Shown: in pieces, positions 1 to 7,104 of the stretch
Position numbering within the stretch: the stretch's first letter is position 1
Layout of the letters: each line of letters starts with the position of its first letter
Origin: Saprospiraceae bacterium
Lineage (GTDB): Bacteria; Bacteroidota; Bacteroidia; Chitinophagales; Saprospiraceae
Direction of reading: 5' to 3'
DNA length: 7,698 nucleotides
Assembly (NCBI GenBank): GCA_023300255.1
Contig: JALZWC010000733.1
Location: 1-7,698 of the forward strand
Position numbers and translations under genes: made by a program
The notes under the pieces: model-generated
Databases searched by the model: none
What the model was told of the DNA's origin: nothing
The model's input: only the letters and a program-made list of their open reading frames with translations

Positions 1-68
1 CAAAGTTTTGCAACTTGGGAAGTCTTGGTTCTCAAGGAATTAAATCTTCCCAAGTCTCGAAGACTTTG
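1..68. repeat. Nested inverted repeat at the left window edge
   Basis: Outer arms 1-6 and 63-68 (CAAAGT/ACTTTG), inner perfect 10-bp arms 13-22 and 46-55 (ACTTGGGAAG/CTTCCCAAGT), and a small apical stem 24-27 with 33-36 (CTTG/CAAG). The structure may continue to the left of the window. No U-run follows on either strand, so it is more likely a repeat or folded intergenic RNA than a terminator. Confidence 0.6.
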
Positions 69-95
69 TAAGATCCGTAATTAGCGGTTAGCCTG

Positions 96-121
96 TTCCA
101 GTGGTCGGATCAAGCTGCACG
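96..121 (+). repeat. Core copy of a dispersed palindromic repeat
   Basis: This 26-nt stretch matches 7392-7417 in direct orientation at 21 of 26 positions, including the shared AGCTGCACG. Its first 15 bases, TTCCAGTGGTCGGAT, are also the exact reverse complement of 7422-7436. The segment therefore matches both arms of the palindromic element at the other end of the window. It lies just beyond the terminator of the giant gene. Confidence 0.65.
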
Positions 122-123
122 CT

Positions 124-157
124 AAAAAACGGGGGAGTACCCAAGGGTACCCCCGTT
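124..157 (-). terminator. Intrinsic terminator of the giant gene
   Basis: On the minus strand a GC-rich stem (128-134 pairing with 151-157, and 137-142 with 145-150, separated by a 2-nt bulge at 135-136 and closed by a 2-4 nt loop) runs directly into TTTTTT (124-129), whose first two bases can also join the stem. It lies about 100 nt past the stop codon. It is the clearest terminator in the window. On the plus strand the tail after the stem is only TTCTT, so activity that way should be weak. Confidence 0.85.
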
Positions 158-198
158 CTTGAAAACCCAGTTATATTGTAGACAAGTGAATAAAAGTA

Positions 199-252
199 GG
201 GTAGTAGATAGAATAGGAATTGTTAACTATTACTATGTCTATTCAACTACCC
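199..252 (-). other. Extended stem-loop in the 3' UTR just past the stop codon
   Basis: Bases 199-205 pair with 246-252 (GGGTAGT/ACTACCC) and 211-216 pair with 239-244 (GAATAG/CTATTC), nested with a small internal loop. The minus transcript would enter this fold about 8 nt after the stop. The sequence after it (TACTTTTATT on the minus strand) is only modestly U-rich, so this may be a weak first terminator or a 3'-protecting fold ahead of the main terminator. Confidence 0.45.
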
Positions 253-260
253 CTTTATCT

Positions 261-3200
261 TTACTTGGCGATTATCATCTTGTGGGTAGCTACGCCAAAA
301 GGTGTAGCTACCTGATAGAAATAGGTGCCATTAGGCAATTGATCTGAAACGAATTTTAGTTGGTTAGTACCTTTCGAATAGTGTTGTGTTGTTTGTAAAA
401 TATTTTGTCCGTGTATATTAAAAACGCTTAGAGTAGTTAGGGCTTCTTCAGGTAAATAGAAATTAATAGTCGTTGTTGTACTAAATGGATTAGGTATGTT
501 TTGAGATACCTTAAAAACTTCGCCCTCTAAATCAAGCACGGGGGTAGTGTACTCTTGGTGTAAAGAAGGCGAAGGGCTTATAGTAGAACCAAAATTCAAA
601 ATTTCTGATGAATCAGGTGATTGAAAAGACAAAGTACAATCCAACCAGTGCCCGCTGAAGCTATAAGCTTCAGCGGGAGTTGGATCAGAGGTAACGCTTA
701 GCAACTCGTTTAAGTGTCCGTCTGTTGTAGCTTTAAAAGTAAGGCTGAACAAGACAGAGTTGTTGTCATGGGATAATAATGAGTGCCAGCTAGTGGTAAG
801 GGATCCTTCCAGTCCTTTACGCCACCCATGGATATTGTCGGGTGTCACTATACCTCCGATTTTGTTGGTTAAGATCAAATCGTGGAATTTAAAAGTGGCT
901 TGAAAGCCAGAAATGTTTTCAAACTGTGGTGCATAAAAAGGTATTGTATAAGTTTTCCCACGTTCCACTTTTAAGTCATGAGTATATATAAAGAAAGCTG
1001 TTCCAAAATTTCTAGAGGTCGAGGATCTATAAGAGTTGGTTGCGTCCCCATTGACGTCGCCAATTTTTACGCCTATAAAATCCATATACACATTGTCGGT
1101 ATTTAATGCTTCTACAGCATAAGATTCTTCAACAACTTCTGTGAGTGGATTGCTTGTTTGAAATTGGAAGTTTTTATTAATAAACCGCCAGCTCTTATTA
1201 TTTGGGAATTGAGTTATTTGGCCTAATATCGTTTGACGAATAATAACCATATCGTAAGTAGTAATCGTACCCGATTTATTTACATCTGCTGCTATATATT
1301 GATAAGGAGATGTGAATATAGAAGTCCCAATAATATGCTTGTTAATTAGTAATAAATCGAAAGTGCTGACACCATTTCTTGGATTGGTGTTATTTGATGG
1401 AGCAATCGTATAATCACTATTATTAGGAAGCATCATTTGAAAATTGCCTGCTTCGTCAGATTTGGTTATTCTTGTACTTGTACCGATAATATCAATTTCA
1501 GTATCTTCTATTGGCGCACCAAATCTGTTTGTTATGGTACCACCGATCATTGTCTCCTCACAATCAATGTTTATCGGAGCTTGTATCTCTATTTGAACAG
1601 GGCAGGAATTATAATTTCCAGTAGCATCTACTACAAAGAGTAACATCGATACAATTCCTTCATCTGAACAAGTAAAGGTAATTTGTTGAGGAAGCATTTG
1701 TACTTCAGTTAATACGCTAGGTGTATCTACTCGTAAAGATTCATGCCATAAGAAAAAACTTAATTCACTTTGATCATTACAGTTGTCATAACTACCGGAA
1801 TCTAAACTATCTGCATGAACAATTACCATTCTATTTATGGTATCTAGGGTTGCAATGATGCCTCTTGCGCATCTTGGCGTAGGTGCAACACCGTCTATAA
1901 ATTGATATAGAACAGTAGTATCTGTTTGGTTACCAAATTCATCTGCGACTTGCCAAATAACGGTGTAAGTAGTATCTGGTAAAACGGTTTGTAAAAAAGA
2001 AGAACTGTTACCTGCATCCAGTAAACGCCCATTTTTTAAAAACTGCCAATTAAAATTTAATCCATTTGTAGATAACTCATTACAGTCTCGTGCATCTACT
2101 GAGAACATTCTATTGTCGTCACATTCTAAAGGACTACTTCCGAAGGTTTGATCTTCTTCTCCAAAAGGGGCAGCATCTCCTTTACCTAATAAGACATTGT
2201 CTATCTCCCCAAGTACTAAGAAAGGGGCTTCATTATCCACAAAATGGATGATTTGTACATAGGTAAAGTGATCTTCATCTGGATGGTCACTAGCAGTAAT
2301 TATATTTGGAGAACGAACAATATCGTCGCTATCTGCTTCTCTGCCAATGGCAAGCCATTGGTCATCTCCATTCGTTAGACATTGATTAATAATTGAATAA
2401 GTTCTATTGATTTGTTGGATGTTTCCTGATTCAAATCGTACCACAAAATCTCTAAAAGTCCAAGTGAAATCATCACAAGTACCTTCTTGAATAGGAGATG
2501 ATGGTACTTCTATTTTATCTATATCACAATTGGTGAATTCATCTGCTGGAAAAGTAATGACCCAATCAGGTTGATAAATAATATCTATAATTTGTTCGAC
2601 CCAAGGCGTAACATTTCCAGAGCGATCGATGGCTCTATATCTACGTTTTACATTGAGTGTTCGGCAATTACCTTCTAGTAATTGATACTCTTGTTCTATG
2701 ATAGGAGTAATACAATTCGTATTATCTATACATAGTTCGCTAGGATCTCCGAATTCTTGATTAAAAAAGAAAGCCTGTGTAGGGAATAAGGGTAGCCATT
2801 CCTCTAGGTCAAAAGCATTATCTCCATCTATGTCAGTAGGTCTACCGATGTCTGTTGTTTCGAATTCATTACAGGCACGAGTAACAGGTGGTAATGCCAT
2901 GCAACTAGGTTGTACTCTATCTATAGGATTTACAATACTGGAGCATATATTATAGTTGCCACTACCGTCAATGACTAATAATTCTAATAGCACATCCTTA
3001 AATAAATCGCAACATTCAAAAGCTACCTCCATTGACCATTCTGATAGGTCAATACTATCTCTCAGAAGAGGCACGGTATCCAATCTCATTTCTCCATCTA
3101 AACAATTACTTCTTTTAATAAGTATCTGTGTGATACCGCAGTTGTCTGAACTATTGTTGTCCAACTCAGTTGCTGATAAAGTAGCCATACCACTAGCACC

Positions 3201-6200
3201 TAAAGCAATTTCTTGGTTGATTTGACAAATAGCAATTGGTGCGATAGTATCTTTTATCATTAAATATCTAAAGCAGGTATCTCTATTGGATTGCGCCCCA
3301 CAATTATCAGATGCCTCATAACCTATTCTAAAGGTACCGACTCCAAAATTAGTTTGAAAAACGGAAATGGCCCTGGTAGACCATTCCCTGTTTACCAATT
3401 CTTGTACGGTAAACTCCTTAACAATTGGTTTATCATCGCAGTTGTCTGTCGCTTCTGGTAAAGGAAAATTGAGGCTTATTAGGCAACTATTCGCTGGTAA
3501 AACAATCTGTTCTGCATTAGCTAATGCAGAGAAATTACAAGTAGTAAAAGTTGGTGCTATTGTATCTATTATTTGAATGGATTGCGTGTCTACTAATATA
3601 GCGAATCCTTGTGGATTACACTGGTCAATCAATTCATAAATGCGTTGGCGCGTAGCACCGCAATCTGTTCCAGTTTCTATATCTCTTACTTGTAGTAGAA
3701 AATCACAAATAGGGGTGTTTTCATCAAGAAGAATGGTATCTGTTACTTGGAATTCTCCATTAACTTGTAAACCACTCAGTAAAGCTATTGGACTGTCTTC
3801 TGTTCTACTAAATACATCAGTCACGGGAGCGTTACAATCTACTTCAATATCTAAAGGAATATTAATCAACTGACTGACGATTGGACGGAGCACTCTCAAT
3901 GTATCAGTCCTTCTTGTAGCATTATTACAATCATCTACCACCAACCAATTAAGGGTATAACTAGGTTGGGTATTACAAGTCGTCATATTGGCTAGTATCG
4001 TTGTACTTTCTAAAGTAACGATGGTCGTACCACAGTCATCCATAGCAATAGGAGTAGTCATACTAGCCAAGACATTGTCAATATTAAAATCACAAGTATA
4101 TATGGTATCTGTTCTAGATCCTTCTGTGAAGAAAGGCGCCGTCTGATCTTTTATAAGTAATGTATCTGTCTTTCTTGCAGCATTATTACAATCATCTACT
4201 ACGAGCCAATTAAGGAGATAACCAGATTGGTTATTACAAGTTGTCCTATCATTTGCTAAGATACTTGTACTTTCTAAAGTGACGATGGTCATGCCACAGG
4301 CATCCTCAGCAGTAGGAAGAACTATACTAGCTAAGACATTGTCAATATTAAAATCACAAGTAAATATGGTATCTGTTCGAGGCCCTTCTGTGAAGAAAGG
4401 CACTGTCTGATCTTTTATAACTAATGTATCTGTTTTTCTTGCAGCATTATTACAATCATCTACCACGAGCCAATTCAGAAGATAACTGGATTGGTTATTA
4501 CAAGTCGTTATATTATTTGCTAGGAGACTAGTACTTTCTAAAGTGACGATCGTCATGTCGCAGTCATCCGAAGCAGTAGGAAGAACTATACTAGCTAAGA
4601 CATTGGCAATATCAAAATCACAGGTAAATATGCTATCTGTTCGAGGCCCTTCTGTGAAGAAAGGTACTGTTTGATCTTTTATAACTAATGTGTCTGTCTT
4701 TCTTGCAGCATTATTACAATCATCTATCACTAGCCAATTGAGAAGATAAATGGATTGGTTATTACAAGTCGTCCTATCATTTGCTAGGAGACTAGTACTT
4801 TCTAAAGTGACGATGGTTGTGCCGCAGTCATCCGAAGCTGTAGGAAGAGCTATACTAGATAAGACATTGACAATATCAAACTCACAGGTAAATATGCTAT
4901 CTGTTCGAGGCCCTTCTGTGAAGAAAGGCACTGTTTGATCTTTTATAATCAATGTATCCGTCTTTCTTGCAGCATTATTACAAGCATCTACTACCAACCA
5001 ATTGAGTAGATAACTAGGCTGGTTATTACAAATCGTTATATTATTTGTCAGGAGACTAGTACTTTCTAAAGTGACAATGGTTGTGCCGCAGGCATCCGCA
5101 GCAATAGGAGAATCTATACTAGTCAAGACGTTGTCAATATTAAAACCACAACTATAAATAGTATCTGTCTGAGGCCCTTCAGTGAAGAAAGGTACTGTCT
5201 GATCTTGTATAATTAATGGACTGCTACAAATGGCAGTTACTTTATCGGAGGCACATACTACAGTAGCATCTTTGGCTGTATAAACTTGTTGTATTTCTAC
5301 AAAATATCGAGCATCACCACAAGTAATCAATGCATCAGATGGCAAAGAAGGATATTCTTCTGTCAGTGTGCTACCATGATCAAGAATAGTACCAGCTGCA
5401 TCTTTAATTAAAATATTATAATGAAGTACGTTTTGAATAGGGAAGCAGTAATTTTCTATAACCATTTCTGGATAGATGGTTATATTACAATTGGTATTCG
5501 TACTAACAATAACCTCTTGCTTGCAGATCAGATCAGGTGCTTTAATTTCAAAAGCTACGCTTGTGGCAATACTCGGATCTAAAACAGCATTATAAGTTAT
5601 TTCGTAACTGCCTACACCAAATGGGTTCGGTAATTGCATTCCTGCTTCAAAAGAAAGACAAGTCTCTCCACACAGTAGACCACTAGTTGTTTCGAAAATA
5701 CGTACCATAGCGGAGTCAAACCGTAATGGCCCACATTCTGCAATAATTTCTGCTGCGGGTATAATTATTTCTACAGATTCTGCCCCGCAAACTAATTGTT
5801 GGGATGGTATAATTGGAGGGGTGAAACTAGCAATTCTTTCTGCACATTTAATATCTGCGATCCATCCCTTGGCTCCTTCATGATCTCCGTTAGTATGTAA
5901 GGAAAATGTTATGCAACTGGAGATATTGGTTTTTCTGTTAAAGGAAACAAATATAGCACCGCCAAATGCGGCTTCAATACCCTGCCCAGAAGCTTTGTCT
6001 ATAAGCGGAGCATTGGTATCTGGTCCATCATAAACGAAGAGGGTATCTCCTGGGAGCAGATCAAATTCTTGAAAAAGCACCCCTAGCCTTTGGCTATTAT
6101 CTTGGGGGCAAAAGGTAATGGTGCTATTTCGAACTTTTTTATCTATGTAATTAATTCTGAGGGTATCGCTAGAAAAAGAGAAGATGGAATCACAGTCCAC

Positions 6201-6437
6201 TAAAGTGTGTGTAATATGATTGTTATCGATTGGGATAACAAAATCAAATGAGGAAGCGCTTAGAAAAGAAAGCCATAAGAACGCAAACGAGAGCGCTGCT
6301 AGTTGCTTTGTAAACTTAGTGTTTATAAACTTAGAGTTTATAGACGTAGAGTTGAAATGGATAATAGCGTTTCTGTTCCGTTCAATACACGGTACAGGCG
6401 TACATTGCTTCTTACGGCTCATATTATAGTGTTTCAT
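261..6437 (-). CDS. Giant secreted multi-domain surface protein: CUB-like, HYR-like repeats, dockerin/cohesin-like, T9SS sorting domain
   Basis: A complete 2058-residue ORF ending in TAA at 261-263. The start is Met1 because a purine-rich GAGAGAGGA lies 7 nt upstream; Met6 lacks such a site. A basic n-region of about 44 residues precedes a hydrophobic segment (47-61), with cleavage likely near 61-63. Residues 82-198 look like a CUB domain: cysteines 82, 110, 175 and 198, and the motif GDTLFVYDG (130-138). Residues 199-411 are divergent Cys-rich modules. Residues 412-849 are five tandem 88-residue HYR-like repeats. Residues 850-1620 are further HYR-like modules with DNC, IAP and D.SGN signatures. 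Residues 1629-1680 resemble a carboxypeptidase regulatory-like domain. Residues 1683-1800 are dockerin-like, with a calcium loop D1718/N1720/S1722/D1729 and a closing GDVNGD (1793-1798). Residues 1812-1938 are cohesin-like. Residues 1976-2058 are a T9SS type A sorting domain (SQNIPNPFSTTTTINFYLPE, ending MIIAK). From family knowledge, T9SS exports such proteins across the outer membrane and releases or anchors them. No enzyme active site is visible. An adhesin or matrix role is inferred and the ligand is unknown. Confidence 0.96.
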   Translation of the reverse strand: MKHYNMSRKKQCTPVPCIERNRNAIIHFNSTSINSKFINTKFTKQLAALSFAFLWLSFLSASSFDFVIPIDNNHITHTLVDCDSIFSFSSDTLRINYIDKKVRNSTITFCPQDNSQRLGVLFQEFDLLPGDTLFVYDGPDTNAPLIDKASGQGIEAAFGGAIFVSFNRKTNISSCITFSLHTNGDHEGAKGWIADIKCAERIASFTPPIIPSQQLVCGAESVEIIIPAAEIIAECGPLRFDSAMVRIFETTSGLLCGETCLSFEAGMQLPNPFGVGSYEITYNAVLDPSIATSVAFEIKAPDLICKQEVIVSTNTNCNITIYPEMVIENYCFPIQNVLHYNILIKDAAGTILDHGSTLTEEYPSLPSDALITCGDARYFVEIQQVYTAKDATVVCASDKVTAICSSPLIIQDQTVPFFTEGPQTDTIYSCGFNIDNVLTSIDSPIAADACGTTIVTLESTSLLTNNITICNNQPSYLLNWLVVDACNNAARKTDTLIIKDQTVPFFTEGPRTDSIFTCEFDIVNVLSSIALPTASDDCGTTIVTLESTSLLANDRTTCNNQSIYLLNWLVIDDCNNAARKTDTLVIKDQTVPFFTEGPRTDSIFTCDFDIANVLASIVLPTASDDCDMTIVTLESTSLLANNITTCNNQSSYLLNWLVVDDCNNAARKTDTLVIKDQTVPFFTEGPRTDTIFTCDFNIDNVLASIVLPTAEDACGMTIVTLESTSILANDRTTCNNQSGYLLNWLVVDDCNNAARKTDTLLIKDQTAPFFTEGSRTDTIYTCDFNIDNVLASMTTPIAMDDCGTTIVTLESTTILANMTTCNTQPSYTLNWLVVDDCNNATRRTDTLRVLRPIVSQLINIPLDIEVDCNAPVTDVFSRTEDSPIALLSGLQVNGEFQVTDTILLDENTPICDFLLQVRDIETGTDCGATRQRIYELIDQCNPQGFAILVDTQSIQIIDTIAPTFTTCNFSALANAEQIVLPANSCLISLNFPLPEATDNCDDKPIVKEFTVQELVNREWSTRAISVFQTNFGVGTFRIGYEASDNCGAQSNRDTCFRYLMIKDTIAPIAICQINQEIALGASGMATLSATELDNNSSDNCGITQILIKRSNCLDGEMRLDTVPLLRDSIDLSEWSMEVAFECCDLFKDVLLELLVIDGSGNYNICSSIVNPIDRVQPSCMALPPVTRACNEFETTDIGRPTDIDGDNAFDLEEWLPLFPTQAFFFNQEFGDPSELCIDNTNCITPIIEQEYQLLEGNCRTLNVKRRYRAIDRSGNVTPWVEQIIDIIYQPDWVITFPADEFTNCDIDKIEVPSSPIQEGTCDDFTWTFRDFVVRFESGNIQQINRTYSIINQCLTNGDDQWLAIGREADSDDIVRSPNIITASDHPDEDHFTYVQIIHFVDNEAPFLVLGEIDNVLLGKGDAAPFGEEDQTFGSSPLECDDNRMFSVDARDCNELSTNGLNFNWQFLKNGRLLDAGNSSSFLQTVLPDTTYTVIWQVADEFGNQTDTTVLYQFIDGVAPTPRCARGIIATLDTINRMVIVHADSLDSGSYDNCNDQSELSFFLWHESLRVDTPSVLTEVQMLPQQITFTCSDEGIVSMLLFVVDATGNYNSCPVQIEIQAPINIDCEETMIGGTITNRFGAPIEDTEIDIIGTSTRITKSDEAGNFQMMLPNNSDYTIAPSNNTNPRNGVSTFDLLLINKHIIGTSIFTSPYQYIAADVNKSGTITTYDMVIIRQTILGQITQFPNNKSWRFINKNFQFQTSNPLTEVVEESYAVEALNTDNVYMDFIGVKIGDVNGDATNSYRSSTSRNFGTAFFIYTHDLKVERGKTYTIPFYAPQFENISGFQATFKFHDLILTNKIGGIVTPDNIHGWRKGLEGSLTTSWHSLLSHDNNSVLFSLTFKATTDGHLNELLSVTSDPTPAEAYSFSGHWLDCTLSFQSPDSSEILNFGSTISPSPSLHQEYTTPVLDLEGEVFKVSQNIPNPFSTTTTINFYLPEEALTTLSVFNIHGQNILQTTQHYSKGTNQLKFVSDQLPNGTYFYQVATPFGVATHKMIIAK
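285..312 (-). other. 12-bp hairpin inside the last codons of the giant CDS
   Basis: Bases 285-293 pair perfectly with 304-312 (GGTAGCTAC/GTAGCTACC). A G-T pair and two G-C pairs extend the stem to a 4-nt loop at 297-300. It encodes VATPFGVAT (residues 2043-2051), seven codons before the end of the protein. No U-run follows, so it is not an intrinsic terminator. Confidence 0.6.
3891..5204 (-). repeat. Five tandem 264-bp in-frame repeats encoding 88-residue HYR-like domains
   Basis: Units begin at residues 412, 500, 588, 676 and 764, each opening with DQTVPFFTEG (DQTAPFFTEG in the last). The first four units are exactly 88 residues (264 bp); the last is 86 residues and has lost two near its middle. 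By eye, units 2 and 3 differ at about 10 of 88 residues, while units 1 and 5 are more diverged. Each unit keeps four cysteines (for example C518, C538, C558 and C574 in unit 2) and a WLVxDxCNNA motif near its end. The D-x-T-x-P opening and the P-T-A-x-D-D-C segment fit the HYR/Ig-like fold of bacterial surface proteins. The array probably forms a stiff, disulfide-supported stalk; that role is inference. Confidence 0.93.
6312..6341 (-). repeat. 15-bp tandem duplication in the signal-peptide n-region
   Basis: Two adjacent 15-bp units (6312-6326 and 6327-6341) match at 14 of 15 positions. They encode INSKF and INTKF (residues 33-37 and 38-42), directly before the hydrophobic core of the signal segment. 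The duplication keeps frame and partly explains the unusually long n-region. Confidence 0.8.
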
Positions 6438-6444
6438 ATGTGAT

Positions 6445-6453
6445 TCCTCTCTC
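6445..6453 (-). promoter_or_regulatory. Purine-rich ribosome binding site for the giant CDS
   Basis: The minus strand reads GAGAGAGGA, then 7 nt, then ATG at 6437. This favours Met1 over Met6. Many Bacteroidota genes lack a Shine-Dalgarno site, so the match helps decide the start but does not prove it. Confidence 0.55.
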
Positions 6454-6558
6454 TTGTACTTGCTACCATTCCAGCTATAAAGACTGACTAGCAGTTTAGG
6501 ACAATTGAAAGAGAATAATCTAGTTTTGTGATACTACATTAGAATATAGTGGGTTCTA

Positions 6559-6574
6559 TCGTCTCAAAAGACGA
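6559..6574. other. Small hairpin in the 5' leader region
   Basis: TCGTCT (6559-6564) pairs with AGACGA (6569-6574) around a 4-nt CAAA loop. It lies about 120 nt upstream of the giant CDS start. Function unknown. With a 6-bp stem it could be chance. Confidence 0.3.
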
Positions 6575-6600
6575 GTATCTGCAAAACCAATAGTGTTGCA

Positions 6601-6624
6601 TTTCAGGAACAAGCCTGAGATGAC
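6601..6624 (-). repeat. Short REP-like hairpin (GTCAT type)
   Basis: On the minus strand GTCATCTCAGGCTTGTTCCT begins a stem-loop in which 6601-6607 pair with 6614-6620 (one G-U pair) around a 6-nt loop. From memory, hairpins of the form GTCAT-stem-CTTGTT-stem are common intergenic repeats in Bacteroidota. That assignment rests on resemblance only. A shorter GTCATTCC hairpin lies at 7550-7566. Confidence 0.35.
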
Positions 6625-6640
6625 TTATAAAATGGGAGAT

Positions 6641-6671
6641 AAATAAACTACCCCGAAATGGGTAGTTATTT
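6641..6671 (-). terminator. Terminator-like hairpin upstream of the giant gene
   Basis: CTACCC (6648-6653) pairs with GGGTAG (6660-6665), extended by A-T pairs on both sides with one bulged A at 6645. On the minus strand the stem is followed by TTTATTTATC, a plausible U-rich tail. The plus strand also gives TTATTT, so it may work both ways. It lies about 200 nt upstream of the giant CDS and could insulate that gene from minus-strand transcription entering from the right. Confidence 0.4.
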
Positions 6672-6688
6672 ACCTAATCCCTAAAGGG

Positions 6689-6713
6689 TTTTACTAATAT
6701 GTTATTAGTAAAA
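6689..6713. repeat. Perfect 11-bp inverted repeat with 3-nt loop
   Basis: TTTTACTAATA (6689-6699) pairs exactly with TATTAGTAAAA (6703-6713) around TGT. A smaller stem, CCC (6679-6681) with GGG (6686-6688), lies directly before it. It could be an operator-like palindrome or an RNA hairpin. No U-run follows. Confidence 0.45.
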
Positions 6714-6901
6714 TGGTTTGTAACTTTGAAGAATGAGTTGTTCGTATTCTTTCCTTCACGATACAGCATAGTGGCTGAGTAAAAGAAAAGAAGACTTTGA
6801 TAGAATATTTTTTTTGTTGGGGAATTTGTACGCTTTGAGAATTTTTTTAATAGTTAGGCAGACAAGAAGAGACTTTATGTTCTTCTAGCTTAGTAAGGAT
6901 A

Positions 6902-6938
6902 AAACAATAGATCTGTCATTTCAACAAGACTATTGTTT
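6902..6938. repeat. 9-bp inverted repeat with 19-nt spacer
   Basis: AAACAATAG (6902-6910) and CTATTGTTT (6930-6938) are exact reverse complements. It lies in AT-rich noncoding DNA with no gene beside it. Function unknown. Confidence 0.35.
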
Positions 6939-6967
6939 AGAAATAGCTATTAAAAAAATTGATGCAT

Positions 6968-7030
6968 AAAAAATAAATAAAACCGAAGTAGTGAATGATA
7001 TTCACTATTTATTTATTCTTTAGCCGGTTT
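6968..7030 (-). terminator. Terminator-like structure, minus strand
   Basis: An inner stem pairs 6986-6996 with 7000-7010 (TAGTGAAT/ATTCACTA plus a G-U pair and two A-T pairs) around GAT. An outer stem pairs AAACCG (6980-6985) with CGGTTT (7025-7030), leaving a one-sided bulge. On the minus strand this fold is followed by a T-rich run ending in TTTTTT (6968-6980). No minus-strand gene precedes it within the window, so it may end a small noncoding transcript. Confidence 0.45.
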
Positions 7031-7076
7031 GAGGCGTTGAGCGTTTTAACTTAAATCGGAGTTTGAATCGGTAAGA

Positions 7077-7104
7077 ATGTTTGACTTAAAAAACATCAAA
7101 CATA
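7077..7104 (-). promoter_or_regulatory. Operator-like palindrome overlapping a promoter-like TATGTTTG
   Basis: ATGTTTGA (7077-7084) and TCAAACAT (7096-7103) form an exact 8-bp inverted repeat with an 11-nt spacer. On the minus strand 7104-7097 reads TATGTTTG, matching the Bacteroidota -7 consensus TAnnTTTG. I find no good TTTG -33 element at the usual spacing, so promoter status is weak. A transcript from here would run towards the terminator-like structure at 6968-7030. Confidence 0.3.

Noticed and set aside
159..347. Plus-strand 62-codon ORF overlapping the 3' end of the giant gene
   Set aside because: It runs through the 3' UTR fold and the antisense of the sorting domain, starts in the 3' flank of the terminator stem and has no ribosome site or family resemblance.
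2956..4938. Plus-strand ORFs of 60-90 codons opposite the giant gene
   Set aside because: They lie antisense to a well-supported coding sequence, have no ribosome binding sites I can defend and encode no recognisable protein; they are mirror effects of the minus-strand codons.
3891..5204. Regular repeats that might suggest a CRISPR array
   Set aside because: The period is 264 bp, the repeats are in frame within one long ORF and encode HYR-like domains. There are no short repeats with unique spacers.
6456..6510. Sigma-70-like promoter for the giant gene on the minus strand (TTGTCC, 17 nt, TTTATA)
   Set aside because: Only partial matches to both boxes, and Bacteroidota use a different main consensus. 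No convincing TTTG/TAnnTTTG pair was found between 6440 and 6600, so the promoter remains unassigned.
6698..6728. Plus-strand promoter-like TATG, 19 nt, TAACTTTG
   Set aside because: The -7 motif matches TAnnTTTG and the -33 is one base off, but no plus-strand gene follows for the remaining 970 nt, and the motif overlaps a strong palindrome. It is too weak to list as a promoter.
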